A stretch of 64,000 bases of DNA from Thiomonas delicata (GCF_900088825.1 NZ_LT592171.1:584009-648008), one strand, 5' to 3'. Positions 25,369 to 34,496 are shown, counted from the first letter of the stretch. Numbers and translations: made by a program. The notes: a model not told the origin generated them from the sequence alone.

Positions 25369-25815
25369 ATGAACATGAACTACAAAGAGCGCGATACCTA
25401 TGGCATGTACAAAGACCGGCCGAATGGCGGGGGCGTGGGTGCCCTGCATGAAGGCGGTCACAACGGCCTGATGGGCGCCGACACACTGATCGGCACCGAT
25501 GTGCACAACGAGCAGGCGGAGAACTTGGGCGAGATCAAGGAAATCATGCTGGACATGCGCAGTGGCCGCATTGAATATGCGGTGCTATCGTTCGGCGGCT
25601 TTCTTGGCATGGGCGAGAAGTTGTTCGCCGTGCCCTGGAGTGCGTTGAAACTTGACGCTGACCACAAATATTTCGTGTTGAATGTCGACAAGGAACGCCT
25701 CAAAAACGCCCCGGGTTTCGCCCAGGACAACTGGCCCAATATGATGGATCCAACCTGGACTACTGGCATTCACAATTACTACGGCACCAAGTCCGACACG
25801 GCTCGTGTCCTGTAA
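25369..25815 (+). CDS. PRC-barrel domain protein
   Basis: A 148-residue soluble protein. Residues about 35-110 form a PRC-barrel (GADTLIGTDVHN, then LGEIKEIMLDMRSGRIEYAV, LFAVPWSALKLD). Such proteins are small beta-barrels often linked to RNA processing, photosynthetic reaction centres or stress; many environmental proteobacteria carry stand-alone copies with no known role. The Gly-rich N-terminus (GMYKDRPNGGGVGAL) is probably flexible. It starts with ATGAACATGAAC, so either ATG could serve. A long hairpin follows at 25858-25885. Confidence 0.85.
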   Translation: MNMNYKERDTYGMYKDRPNGGGVGALHEGGHNGLMGADTLIGTDVHNEQAENLGEIKEIMLDMRSGRIEYAVLSFGGFLGMGEKLFAVPWSALKLDADHKYFVLNVDKERLKNAPGFAQDNWPNMMDPTWTTGIHNYYGTKSDTARVL

Positions 25816-25857
25816 GGGCGCCCGCTAGGCGCCACGGGGTATCCCGAACGCCACTCA

Positions 25858-25885
25858 GGGTGAGGGCGAAGCTTCGCCTTCACCC
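25858..25885. terminator. 14-bp hairpin after the PRC-barrel gene
   Basis: GGGTGAGGGCGAAG / CTTCGCCTTCACCC is a loopless 14-bp inverted repeat with one G-T pair and no T tract. It is probably a transcription end or mRNA-stabilising structure. Confidence 0.55.
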
Positions 25886-25990
25886 ACGAGAGACTGATTG
25901 AATTTTTCGCGTCCCTGGTCAAAGACACGGGCAAGACAATCTTGCTGATTCTGGACAACCTGGTGGGGGTGCTTACGGAAGGATTCGCAT
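25885..25990 (+). pseudogene. IS630-family transposase fragment
   Basis: A short open stretch reads IEFFASLVKDTGKTILLILDNL. This matches the DDE-core segment of IS630-type transposases around the second Asp (LILDN). Nothing of the element survives on either side. Confidence 0.6.
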
Positions 25991-26030
25991 GCGCGTGATT
26001 GAGCGCTCGTCGGCGTTCAAGCGCGATGGA
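25989..26030 (+). pseudogene. YafQ-like toxin start, truncated
   Basis: MRVIERSSAFKRD is the typical N-terminus of a YafQ/RelE-superfamily toxin. The similarity ends after 13 codons and the frame continues into unrelated sequence. It is a very short match, so this call is tentative. Confidence 0.4.
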
Positions 26031-26091
26031 TGCAGACCTCCGGCCAGTGCCGATCGCAAAAAACTCTGCTTCCGTATGGTCTTCCTCCGGA

Positions 26092-26430
26092 TCAATTCAG
26101 CAGGGCCATCAGGCGTCCAAGGGCGTCGTCGATGACTTCCTGCGGCGCGCGTTCAACCTTGCGGGCCTTGCGGGCGGCCAGGTCGAGCATGCGGCTCTTG
26201 TTCACTAGGGCGACGCCTTGGGTCTTGCAGCCGGTTCCGGTCAGCGACACGGCAAAGCCGGCGTAGCGGGCGAAGTCGCCACCCTGGGTGATGGGCGCGA
26301 TCAGCACGTCGCCGAGTTTGTTGAACTCCTTCGTCGTCAGGACCAGCGCCCGTCGCGTGCCGCGCTGCGCATGGCAGATGGCCGGGTCCAGCGGCACGGT
26401 CACGATGTCGCCTCGGTCGAAAACAGCCAT
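26092..26430 (-). CDS. MazF/PemK-family mRNA interferase toxin
   Basis: A 112-residue protein with the MazF fold. It begins FDRGDIVTVPLDPAICHAQRG, has RRALVLTTKEFN as the second conserved strand, and DVLIAPITQGG as the third. Such toxins cut mRNA at short sequences. The start at 26430 shares one base with the antitoxin stop (TGATG), so the pair is coupled, antitoxin first. It resembles the ChpB/PemK type and appears intact. Confidence 0.9.
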   Translation of the reverse strand: MAVFDRGDIVTVPLDPAICHAQRGTRRALVLTTKEFNKLGDVLIAPITQGGDFARYAGFAVSLTGTGCKTQGVALVNKSRMLDLAARKARKVERAPQEVIDDALGRLMALLN

Positions 26431-26681
26431 CAGAGAACCTCGCCGCCCACGGGTTTCGCCACATCCCACAGCGCCAAGTCGGCCGGCGGCGGCGCCTTCA
26501 GGTCGCACTGCGCGATCATGTCGGTCAGGTTGAACTTGCGCTTGGGCGTCAGGACAATCTTGCCATCGGCCGTGGTGTGCAGCGAAAGGTGCTGCCCCAC
26601 GCCGATGCTCAGATCTTTCAGGACGGGCGGCGGCATCACCAGCGCGGTGCTATTGCCCATCTTCTTCAGCACAACTTCCAT
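26430..26681 (-). CDS. MazE/AbrB-type antitoxin
   Basis: An 83-residue antitoxin. Its N-terminal swapped-hairpin AbrB-like domain has the usual KKMGNSTALVMPPPVL segment, where MGNS corresponds to the WGNS motif of MazE. The C-terminal tail (DLALWDVAKPVGGEVL) would wrap the toxin. It autoregulates with MazF in known systems. A small inverted repeat (CAACA-T-TGTTG, around 26695-26705) upstream may be its operator. Confidence 0.88.
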   Translation of the reverse strand: MEVVLKKMGNSTALVMPPPVLKDLSIGVGQHLSLHTTADGKIVLTPKRKFNLTDMIAQCDLKAPPPADLALWDVAKPVGGEVL

Positions 26682-27195
26682 TCACGGCTCCGGTTCAACA
26701 TTGTTGTACGCACTCTAAAGCGTCTTGCCTCGCAGGTCAAACAATGTTTGACCTGCGGCCGCACCACGGAACATCGCTTCCAGCGTGGGAATAACCTGTG
26801 ATCTTCCGCGTAACGAACTCGCTGCAGCGAAGAAATTTATAGACAAGGCAGGGCGGTATGCTGGTCAGGATCACGAACCAGCCTGGGTCAGAATCCGTTC
26901 AATTAGCCAGTTTGGTACAAAAGGTTTCATCACGCGTCGTCCTCAGATCAACCTATGGCGTACAGGAGGGGCGCTGAGACCTTGCCCTGTTGACACCAGT
27001 TAAGCAGCTTCACGGCACCCACCGAGGAGTGATATTTTCCGGCCGGCGAAATTTGGAGTGGTTATACTTTCAATATTAGGTTACAACCAGAGATCTGAAA
27101 TCAATCGCCTAGCGCAAGCCCCCAGCAAACCCGGCCTTCGGCAAGTGCAAGGGCCGTTGCGGTCGCATATCTGAGCCAGCGTGCCGTCTTGATCC
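26682..27195. other. 514-base intergenic region before the glycosyltransferases
   Basis: It holds the mazEF promoter region, a 25-base hairpin (26732-26756) and the leader of the glycosyltransferase gene at 27196. A 72-codon frame at 26785 has no coding signature and is not called. Base composition falls towards AT over this stretch, marking the left edge of the polysaccharide island. Confidence 0.5.
26732..26756. promoter_or_regulatory. perfect 11-bp inverted repeat
   Basis: GCAGGTCAAAC-AAT-GTTTGACCTGC at 26732-26756. The symmetry is perfect, with a 3-base loop and no T tract, so it is more likely a protein-binding site than a terminator. It lies about 50 bases upstream of the mazE-like start. 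Confidence 0.6.
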
Positions 27196-27972
27196 ATGCA
27201 AAGAGAGTCCCGCATCACCGTATCGGTCGTTTCCCACGGGCAACAAGATATGGTATCGCGCGTTCTAGAGCAGCTTGCAGGTTTGAAAAATGCGGACATC
27301 AAGACCGTGGTGATCACTCACAATTTGGCTTATGAAGATCTGCCGAAACCGCCAAATGCGAGCTTTGCTCTCATCCAGATTCACAACCCCAAACCTCTGG
27401 GGTTTGCCGCCAACCACAATCAGGCGTTCCAGCATTGCCAGACTCCTTGGTATGCCGTATTAAATCCTGATCTGGAGTTCACATTTGGTGATCCTTTCCC
27501 AGCATTGCTTGCTGCAGGCGAGGCTGATCCCAAACTTGGCATGCTGGCTCCGCTCTTGATTCAGCCCGACACAAGAGAAGCAGAACCGAACAGAGGCATG
27601 GTGACGCCATTTGAAGTCATCCGCCGCAGGCTCCCTGGGTGTAAGTCGCCTGACAAACCAACTTGGCTTGTTGGTGCTTTTCTTTTTATTCGTCGGGAAA
27701 TCTTTGATGCAGTCAATGGTTTTGATGAGCGTTATCGGCTGTATTGCGAGGATGTTGATTTAAGTCTCCGAATTCTAAAGGCTGGGATGAATATCGACAG
27801 AATTATTGATGCCCAAGTAATTCATCTCACACAACGCAAGAGTCAGCGTAGGCCACTGCATCTTCTTTGGCACTTATCTAGCATATTGAGGCTTTGGATG
27901 ACTTGGGGATTCCATGGAAAATATGATATTTTACCCAATTTAATCGAAACAAGGAAACGAAAAATCCCGTGA
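27196..27972 (+). CDS. family 2 glycosyltransferase, rhamnosyltransferase-like
   Basis: A 258-residue GT-A enzyme. It begins ITVSVVSHGQQDMVSRVLEQ and has GFAANHNQAF, the acceptor NPDLEF (a DXD-like metal site is NPD) and FLFIRREIFDAVNGFDERY. CEDVDLSLR is the catalytic acidic motif. These blocks are typical of WbbL-type rhamnosyltransferases that use dTDP-rhamnose. It acts at the cytosolic face of the inner membrane. It is the first gene of the AT-richer polysaccharide block; no strong ribosome site precedes the ATG. Confidence 0.85.
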   Translation: MQRESRITVSVVSHGQQDMVSRVLEQLAGLKNADIKTVVITHNLAYEDLPKPPNASFALIQIHNPKPLGFAANHNQAFQHCQTPWYAVLNPDLEFTFGDPFPALLAAGEADPKLGMLAPLLIQPDTREAEPNRGMVTPFEVIRRRLPGCKSPDKPTWLVGAFLFIRREIFDAVNGFDERYRLYCEDVDLSLRILKAGMNIDRIIDAQVIHLTQRKSQRRPLHLLWHLSSILRLWMTWGFHGKYDILPNLIETRKRKIP

Positions 27973-28049
27973 TCTCCATCGCTGGCTCAGCTGCTTTCTT
28001 CGGCGCCACTTTCGCGCAGAAATTGTTCATTTGAACGAATATTTTCAAA

Positions 28050-30359
28050 ATGATATTTAATCCAATTGATCATCCAAGTTGCTTCGAGAAACCGAAATAT
28101 ATTTCGGGGCACAGTGCTTGGGTAGAACATATCCCCTTCGCTTTCGCGATCATTTCATTACTACGCCCAAAGATTTTTGTTGAGCTTGGGTCGCATTATG
28201 GTGACTCATACTGCGCATTCTGTCAAGCTGTAGAAGATCTAAAATTGCCGACAGCCTGTTACGCCGTGGATACATGGCAGGGCGATGAGCACTCCAGAAT
28301 ATATGGCCCAGAGGTGCTGCATACCTTACGGCAACATCATGATGCCGAGTATCGCAGTTTTTCAAGTCTCATCCAATCGACCTTTGATGATGCTACACAC
28401 CATTTTCAGGACGGAAGCATTGATCTTTTACACATTGATGGGCTGCACACCTATGACGCTGTTAAGCATGATTTCGAAAATTGGCTGCCGAAAATTAGCC
28501 GGGCTGGAGTAGTCCTATTTCACGATACCAATGTCAGAGAACGTGATTTTGGTGTTTGGCGTTTGTGGAGTGAACTTAAGGAAAATTACCCCAATTATGA
28601 ATTTCTTCATGGGCATGGCCTGGGAGTATTGGCAGTTGGTGATAAAATTCCAGTGCAATTAAAAAATCTATTAGAAACTGAAGGAGATGCTAAGCAAGCT
28701 ATCTCACGATTGTTCTCCAAGCTTGGGGCATCGATAGCACAAGACATGTGTCGCAATAGCCACATTTCTGCACTCTCTCAGTCAGTGGCCGAGCGCGACG
28801 GACAGATCGCCAGCCTCAAGCAAGCCGTAGCCGAGCTCGAAGGAGAGATAGCGAATCTTAACCAAGTTGTGGTCGAACGCGACGCGCAGATTGTGAATCT
28901 CAGTCAAGCCGTTGCCGGGCGCGAAGGGCAGGTCACTGCGCTGGCCGCTGTAAGCGAGGAGATGCTAAGCTGGCAGATCACTAAACCTCTGCGTTACATT
29001 GGCCATCAGCTTAAAAAAATTGGACATGTTTGGCGGATAAGTCTCGGCTTGATCCAACGCAGGGGAGCGGCAAGTACAGCAATTAAGGCTATTAAAGTAT
29101 TGCGCAGCGAAGGGCTGGCTGGGGTTAAACAGCGGATAGTCCAAGTACAACACCGCCCTTCAAATGACTTTGCAAGTCATGAAAATTCGGAAGGTATTAG
29201 TGTGCATAATCTAATAAATTCACATTTTGCAGCCCTCACGCCGCTGAGGATATATTCGCTCCCACCGACGCAGCAGATTCGCCGCGTAAATGTAGTAACC
29301 GATAGCGTCGGCAGTAGCAGTTTATTCGGCGGGGTTGGGACCGCTCTGATATTTGCGGCGCTTCTTGCCAACAAGTTGGATGCAAAATTACGAATCGTCA
29401 CGCGCACTGAACCTGCACAGCCAGCGAATATCGACGGCATTCTGGCACTCTATGGCATTAAACTGGAGCAAGAAATCCAGTTCAAATTCGCTGCCCTTTA
29501 TGATCAAAAGTATGAGATCGATGTTGCTAAAGACGATTTGTTCATCACTACCTCTTGGTGGACTACTGCCGCAACTTTGCGCAGTGTTTCGCATAAATCT
29601 ATCATTTATTTATTGCAAGAAGATGAGCGTATGTTTTATCCATTTGGCGATGATCGATTTCAGTGCGAATCTATATTGAGCAACCGTAGTATCCGATTTT
29701 TGATCAATACAAAATTATTGTTCGACCACTTAGTGAAAAGCGGTCTAGATAACATCGAAGTACAGGGTAAGTGGTTTGAGCCGGCATTTCCAGCTAAGGT
29801 TTTTTATCCCCGAAAAAAAGCCCAGGGGGAAAAACGAAAATTCTTTTTTTATGCGAGGCCGAATAATCTGCGAAACCTTTTTTATCTGGGTATTGAGGTT
29901 ATTGAGCAGGCGATCACGCAGCAGGTTCTGGATCTTGATCAATGGGAAATTATTCTGGTCGGCAAGGATATACCAAACGTGTCTTTTTGTAATGGATACG
30001 TGCCGACAAAAATGGAAAATCTCCCTTGGTCAGCATATGCAGAGTTTGTTGGCACTGTCGACATCGGCTTGAGTCTGATGTACACGCCGCACCCCAGTTA
30101 TCCCCCTTTGGATCTGGCAGCAAGTGGAGCAATAGTAGTTACCAATCGCTTTGCCAATAAGCGTGATTTGAGCATGTATTCGCCAAATATGATTTGTGTG
30201 GAAATGGATAAGGACTCATTGGTCGAAGGATTAAGGAAGGCAGTGATCATTGCAATGGATTCTCATCTGCGAGAGCAAAATTATCGCAACAATAAAATTT
30301 TCACCGATTGGCATAGTTCATTCGCCGATATCATAAAAGAATTATCGGGGGTAGTATAA
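28050..30359 (+). CDS. fused methyltransferase - coiled coil - WsaF-like glycosyltransferase
   Basis: A 769-residue three-part protein. Residues 1-220 form a class I methyltransferase (FVELGSHYGDSYCAF as the SAM motif, IDLLHIDGLHTYDAV as motif IV). Residues 242-297 are four 14-residue coiled-coil repeats (pattern LxQxVAExxxQIxx). Residues 400-769 are a GT-B glycosyltransferase (VVTDSVGSSSLFGGVGTAL, later LDLAASGAIVVTN) resembling WsaF-type rhamnosyltransferases. Coupling chain methylation to glycosyl transfer on one polypeptide, separated by a coiled coil, resembles chain-terminating, length-setting enzymes such as WbdD/WbdA. That comparison is inference. The stop overlaps the next start by one base (TAATG). 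Confidence 0.8.
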   Translation: MIFNPIDHPSCFEKPKYISGHSAWVEHIPFAFAIISLLRPKIFVELGSHYGDSYCAFCQAVEDLKLPTACYAVDTWQGDEHSRIYGPEVLHTLRQHHDAEYRSFSSLIQSTFDDATHHFQDGSIDLLHIDGLHTYDAVKHDFENWLPKISRAGVVLFHDTNVRERDFGVWRLWSELKENYPNYEFLHGHGLGVLAVGDKIPVQLKNLLETEGDAKQAISRLFSKLGASIAQDMCRNSHISALSQSVAERDGQIASLKQAVAELEGEIANLNQVVVERDAQIVNLSQAVAGREGQVTALAAVSEEMLSWQITKPLRYIGHQLKKIGHVWRISLGLIQRRGAASTAIKAIKVLRSEGLAGVKQRIVQVQHRPSNDFASHENSEGISVHNLINSHFAALTPLRIYSLPPTQQIRRVNVVTDSVGSSSLFGGVGTALIFAALLANKLDAKLRIVTRTEPAQPANIDGILALYGIKLEQEIQFKFAALYDQKYEIDVAKDDLFITTSWWTTAATLRSVSHKSIIYLLQEDERMFYPFGDDRFQCESILSNRSIRFLINTKLLFDHLVKSGLDNIEVQGKWFEPAFPAKVFYPRKKAQGEKRKFFFYARPNNLRNLFYLGIEVIEQAITQQVLDLDQWEIILVGKDIPNVSFCNGYVPTKMENLPWSAYAEFVGTVDIGLSLMYTPHPSYPPLDLAASGAIVVTNRFANKRDLSMYSPNMICVEMDKDSLVEGLRKAVIIAMDSHLREQNYRNNKIFTDWHSSFADIIKELSGVV
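28773..28940 (+). repeat. four 42-nt coding repeats (14-residue coiled coil)
   Basis: Four consecutive copies encode 14-residue units beginning LSQSVAERDGQIAS and ending LSQAVAGREGQVTA. In-frame repeat number can change by slippage, which would alter the length of the spacer between the two enzyme domains. Confidence 0.85.
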
Positions 30360-31531
30360 TGTTTTTGCTGGATATGCCAGCAGTGCCGTTTACTGATCCA
30401 TGGGTCTTGCCACTGCATCAACGACTGAAAGAACTTGCACGTGGCAAGCTCCGTGTCGCCTATTTTTACGAGACCGCGAATAATAGTACCTTTCGTTATC
30501 GCGCCTACAACATGGTACAAGTACTAAATGATGAAACCGATCGCGCTGTATCAGCGAGCTACTTCTTTCTAGATGATTTGCACCGAATCGATGAAATCGC
30601 AGACCAGGCCAACTTGCTCGTGATCTGCAGATCACGTTACTGCCATCGGATAAACCAGTTGGTGGCAAAATTTAAAATCCAGGGCAAACGGGTTTTATTT
30701 GATATAGACGACTTTGTTTTCAACCCTAGTTATGCTCATCTCATCATGGATACGCTAGACCAAGATGTGGATAATTCTGCGCTATGGGATTATTGGTTCG
30801 CTTATACCAGCCGCATGGGCGAGGCGTTGCGCCTGTGTGATAGTGCAATCACAACTAACGACTATCTTGCAACCAGAATCGCAGAGTACTCGGGTATGCC
30901 TGTTAGCGTGGTGCCCAACTTTATTAACAAGGAACAACTGGCCTTGTCCGAATCTATTTTTAGATCAAAAAAATCAACTAAGTTCGCGCGGGATGGTAGA
31001 ATTTGTATTGGATATTTCAGTGGCTCGCCCTCCCATAATTTGGATTATGCAATCATCACGACGGCATTGGAGGAAGTTATGGACAATGATCCGCGAGTTG
31101 ATCTTATGATTGCTGGATATATCGAGTCTGGGGTTTTTCTGAATCGTTTTGGCCCCAGAGTTAAATATCAGCCATTCCAGGATTATATAAATTTGCAGCA
31201 GTCGATTGGTAGGGTCGAATTTAATCTAATGCCATTACAGTCGAATGTTTTCACCAACTGTAAATCCGAACTCAAATATTTTGAAGCTGCAATCGTCGGT
31301 ACCTTAAGCATTGCTTCGCCCGCACACACCTATGCCGCAGCAATTCGAGATGGTGAGAATGGCTATATTGCGCAAGCGCATCAATGGGCTTCTGTTATCC
31401 AACGGGCAATCGAAAATATTGGGGCCTACCAAGATATGGCTACAACTGCGCATGACGATGCACAATTAAAGTACGCTTTTTATAATCAGCGTGAAAAAAT
31501 AATAAAGGCGCTTGATCTGGAGAGACGCTAA
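30359..31531 (+). CDS. GT-B glycosyltransferase
   Basis: A 390-residue glycosyltransferase without a signal. It has a central GRICIGYFSGSPSHNLDY, then KYQPFQDY and a late acidic-glycine block ELKYFEAAIVGTLSIASP (the E in the FEAAI segment is the GT4-type nucleotide-sugar contact). The N-terminal domain includes KRVLFDIDDFVF. It is the third gene of the polysaccharide block and coupled to the fused methyltransferase gene by a one-base overlap. Substrate is unknown; rhamnose is plausible from its neighbours. Confidence 0.78.
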   Translation: MFLLDMPAVPFTDPWVLPLHQRLKELARGKLRVAYFYETANNSTFRYRAYNMVQVLNDETDRAVSASYFFLDDLHRIDEIADQANLLVICRSRYCHRINQLVAKFKIQGKRVLFDIDDFVFNPSYAHLIMDTLDQDVDNSALWDYWFAYTSRMGEALRLCDSAITTNDYLATRIAEYSGMPVSVVPNFINKEQLALSESIFRSKKSTKFARDGRICIGYFSGSPSHNLDYAIITTALEEVMDNDPRVDLMIAGYIESGVFLNRFGPRVKYQPFQDYINLQQSIGRVEFNLMPLQSNVFTNCKSELKYFEAAIVGTLSIASPAHTYAAAIRDGENGYIAQAHQWASVIQRAIENIGAYQDMATTAHDDAQLKYAFYNQREKIIKALDLERR

Positions 31532-32024
31532 CTTATTAGGAAAGCACGACACATGATCAGGATAGGCCATTGCAAAACAATTGGCTGCTGCGCGTGAGAT
31601 GTTCTGAAATTGAATGCATTAATGCTTGTCTAGAATAAAATAATTAATTGTTTGGGATTTGGAATTAATAAAATGCCCTCTGGTTTATCATATTTGTGAT
31701 ATATTGTGGGCGGAATCAATAGCCAAGTGAACACCCGACCGGTAAGGTGCTGCGGTGGGAACATACTGCGAATAACTAGCCCTTGAGGAGCGAGTTATGA
31801 TCAGATCTTCTGAGATCGCGGGCGCCCGAGTTTGTAAATAGTCAGCCCCACAAAATTCGAAACCTCTCTCCCGTTTTTCCATGGCATCGAATGTCTCCCC
31901 CTAGCTGTCCATGCCAGGATCGCGGCAACCGAGGATCGAATTCTTCTTTTCTCGATAATGGGGCATAATTGATGTGTTTTTTGGATGGCATTTTGCATAG
32001 GTCGACCGTTCAAATTCTCGGTAT
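31532..32024. other. AT-rich intergenic region, about 490 bases
   Basis: It has no supported gene. It is strongly AT-rich in the first 200 bases (AATAAAATAATTAATTG), and a 5-bp inverted repeat TATCA/TGATA lies near 31686-31702. The latter half is less AT-rich and may be decayed coding DNA, but I recognise nothing. It separates two glycosyltransferase transcripts, so a promoter for the gene at 32025 is expected here. Confidence 0.45.
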
Positions 32025-32939
32025 ATGGCCAATATTTTTGCGATTATCGTAACTTTCAACCCAGACCTTGAGCGTTTGAATATCGTACTGTCTTCATTGT
32101 GTCGCCAAGTCGACCGAATTGTGGCCGTTGACAATGGCTCAGCAAACACCAAGGAGCTGACCGCGCTCATGATGATGCGACCGAACGCAGCACTACTCTC
32201 GTTGGGGCGGAATCTTGGCATTGGTGCAGCCTTGAACCATGGCATGCGCGAGGCGCGCGCTGCTGGCTGTGACACAGTTCTGTTGATGGATCAGGACAGT
32301 ATTCCTTCTGCCAGCATGGTATCGGACCTTTCCCGCGGTCTGCGACATTTGTGCGCACGCGGTGAAAAAGTAGCGGCCATTGGCCCGCGATTTATCGACC
32401 GAGAGAGTGGAAGCCTCTCGCATCATGTGATCTTTGCAGGTTGGCGTGTGGGGCGAATCGATTGCCATGCGCCCGAGCAGCCCGTTGAGGTGGACTTTCT
32501 GATCACCTCCGGCTCACTCATTCCTCTCGATGTAGTGAATACTGTCGGGCCGTTCGATGAGGGATTGTTCATTGACCACGTGGACACAGAGTGGGTGCTA
32601 CGCGCGCAGACAAAGGGTTACCGCGTCTTTGGTGATTGCACCGCAGTAATGGAGCATGATCTTGGCGAATGGCGGCGGCGCATCTGGCTGGGACGTTGGC
32701 GCGAGGTGCCAATCCACAAGCCGTTTCGCTATTACTACATCTTCCGCAACAGCATTTGGTTGAGGCAACAACCTCAAGCTTCAGCTGAATGGAAGCGCGT
32801 AGACGCTACGCGCTTGATGCAAATTTTCGGGTTCATGGCCCTGTTTCATCCACAGCGACTGACTGTTATCAGGATGATCCTGCGCGGCTTGTGCGATGGG
32901 CTTCGAGGAAATATGGGAAAAGACAGTGGCGAACAATAA
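32025..32939 (+). CDS. family 2 glycosyltransferase, rhamnosyltransferase (RfbF-like)
   Basis: A 304-residue GT-A enzyme. It opens IFAIIVTFNPDLERL and contains IVAVDNGSAN, LGRNLGIGAALNHGM and VLLMDQDSIP (the DXD motif is DQD). PFDEGLFIDHVDTEW is the catalytic acidic block. This order matches RfbF/RhlC-type rhamnosyltransferases that use dTDP-L-rhamnose. The C-terminus is basic and amphipathic (RMILRGLCDGLRGN), suiting a peripheral membrane position. It stands apart from the preceding glycosyltransferases after a 490-base gap. Confidence 0.87.
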   Translation: MANIFAIIVTFNPDLERLNIVLSSLCRQVDRIVAVDNGSANTKELTALMMMRPNAALLSLGRNLGIGAALNHGMREARAAGCDTVLLMDQDSIPSASMVSDLSRGLRHLCARGEKVAAIGPRFIDRESGSLSHHVIFAGWRVGRIDCHAPEQPVEVDFLITSGSLIPLDVVNTVGPFDEGLFIDHVDTEWVLRAQTKGYRVFGDCTAVMEHDLGEWRRRIWLGRWREVPIHKPFRYYYIFRNSIWLRQQPQASAEWKRVDATRLMQIFGFMALFHPQRLTVIRMILRGLCDGLRGNMGKDSGEQ

Positions 32940-33069
32940 TTATCTCATTCGCCACAGTTTCGTAGAATCTGAAGCAAGATGAGATGTCGCAATTTATCTC
33001 GTCGCGAAGCGGTTGCGCTTTGTACCTAAACCCTGGTTGCTTTTTGTTTTTTCCATTGGATTCAAAAGT

Positions 33070-33627
33070 ATGCAGCGAAACTGCTAGCCAATGGGCGTCC
33101 AGTTGCGGGTGTATCGTGACCAGCGCGCCGGGTTGCGCTCGCGTGCGGCGGTGTACAACCGGTGTCGTGCAGCCAAGATGGCGGTTTCGTGCCGGCATGG
33201 CGTTGCCCGGGGCTGACGTAACGCAGGCCGCTATGACGATGGGCGTCGCTGACCCGCGGGCGCGAGTATGACGGCCTGACGCCTAACCGGTTCAGCATGG
33301 CCAGCATGGCGGTGGCCTTGAGCGTGGCACCGTTATCACCATGCAGGATCGGCGCTGGTGACGCGCGCCGGCAGCGATACCCTCGGCCAAAGCCGTGCGG
33401 CGCACCAGATGGGCGGTGTAATCGGCGTCGTCGCGCTCGTGTACCACTCAGCCGACGACCTTGCGGCTGTACAGGTCGAGGATCAGGTACCGGTAGTACC
33501 AGCACCCGGCGACCTCGGCAGGCAGGTAGGTCATATCCCAGCACTAAACCTGCCCCGGCACCGAGGCGATGTGCGTGCTCGGCGGCCGGTTTTTGGCCGG
33601 CGCTCGGGCGCGGCCGTAGGGGGCAAT
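33070..33627 (-). pseudogene. decayed IS3-family transposase (OrfB)
   Basis: Across shifting frames one can read the DDE segments LPAEVAG, LILDLYSRK, ILHGDNGATLKATAMLAML and LGVRPSYSRPRVSD. The C-terminal HRHSGLRYVSPGQRHAG follows. The segment between VSD and HRHSG, with the catalytic Glu, is deleted and at least one frameshift precedes ILHGDN. The element is dead. It lies directly beside the exporter genes, at the right edge of the AT-rich block. Confidence 0.8.
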
Positions 33628-33633
33628 CGAGGG

Positions 33634-34467
33634 TCAGCGGTTTTCCCGCAATTCGGTTTTGCGCCGCACGAATGCCTGGTTGGCCGCGCGCTTGCGCAAG
33701 GGTTGCGGCGGGCGCGGGTTCATGTGCTTGTCGTAGGCGCTCACCACTTCGTCGACTTTGCCGAACATGCGCACCTTGCCGCGCTCCATCCACAGCACCT
33801 TGTTGCAGGTCTTGCGGATGGCCTCGCTGGAGTGGATGGCCAGCACCACGATCTCGGCCCTGGCGTGCAGGTCCTGCAGGCGCTTGTTGGCCTTGTCCTG
33901 GAAGCTGGCGTCGCCCACGCCCAGCACTTCGTCGAGCAGCAGAATGTCGGCCTCCACGGCGGTGGAGATGGCAAAGGCCAGGCGTACGCGCATGCCGCTG
34001 GAGTAGGTGCGCATGGGCAGGTCGAGGTAGTCGCCGAGTTCGGTGAAGGCGGCGATTTCCTCGGTTTTGCGCTTGATCTCGGCGTCGTTCATGCCGAGCA
34101 GTAAACCGCGCAGGCGGATGTTCTGGCGGCCGGTGGACTGGTCGTCCATGCCCAGGCTGATGTCCAGCAGCGGCACGGCCTTGCCTTGCACGGCCACCGT
34201 GCCCGCGGTGGGCGGGTAGATGCCGGCCATGACGCGCAGCAGGGTGCTCTTGCCCGCGCCGTTGTGGCCGATGAGGCCGAGGCGGTCGCCGCTTTCAAGA
34301 TGCAGGCTCAAGTCGTCGATGGCGCGCACCACCACCACGCCGGTGTTGTCCTCGGCGATGCGGTTGCGCCTTCCCATGCGCATGACGCGCTTCTTGAGCG
34401 ATAGGGCGGAAACGTCGAAGATCGGCAGGTCCAGGTGGACGTTCTGCAGGGTGATGCTGGTGAGCAT
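33634..34467 (-). CDS. polysaccharide ABC exporter, ATP-binding protein (Wzt/KpsT type)
   Basis: A 277-residue ATPase with Walker [12 protein letters not shown], the signature [11 protein letters not shown], Walker [13 protein letters not shown] and the switch His AIHSSEAI. An N-terminal extension of about 50 residues precedes the Walker A, and the C-terminus is short and basic. There is no carbohydrate-binding Wzt-C domain, so export is probably not coupled to a terminal sugar mark by this protein. I start at the ATG at 34467 ([12 protein letters not shown]). It pairs with the permease at 34828-35619, with a broken PIN-domain gene between. Confidence 0.88.
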   Translation of the reverse strand: MLTSITLQNVHLDLPIFDVSALSLKKRVMRMGRRNRIAEDNTGVVVVRAIDDLSLHLESGDRLGLIGHNGAGKSTLLRVMAGIYPPTAGTVAVQGKAVPLLDISLGMDDQSTGRQNIRLRGLLLGMNDAEIKRKTEEIAAFTELGDYLDLPMRTYSSGMRVRLAFAISTAVEADILLLDEVLGVGDASFQDKANKRLQDLHARAEIVVLAIHSSEAIRKTCNKVLWMERGKVRMFGKVDEVVSAYDKHMNPRPPQPLRKRAANQAFVRRKTELRENR

Positions 34468-34496
34468 GGGAAGTGTCCGGTTACGGCGCGCCGCCA

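Noticed and set aside
26785-27003. A 72-codon gene before the glycosyltransferases
   Set aside because: No ribosome site, no recognisable family, and composition like the surrounding noncoding DNA.
33297-34104. Plus-strand frames opposite the Wzt-type ATPase
   Set aside because: Shadows of the ATPase gene and of the decayed transposase; no independent similarity.
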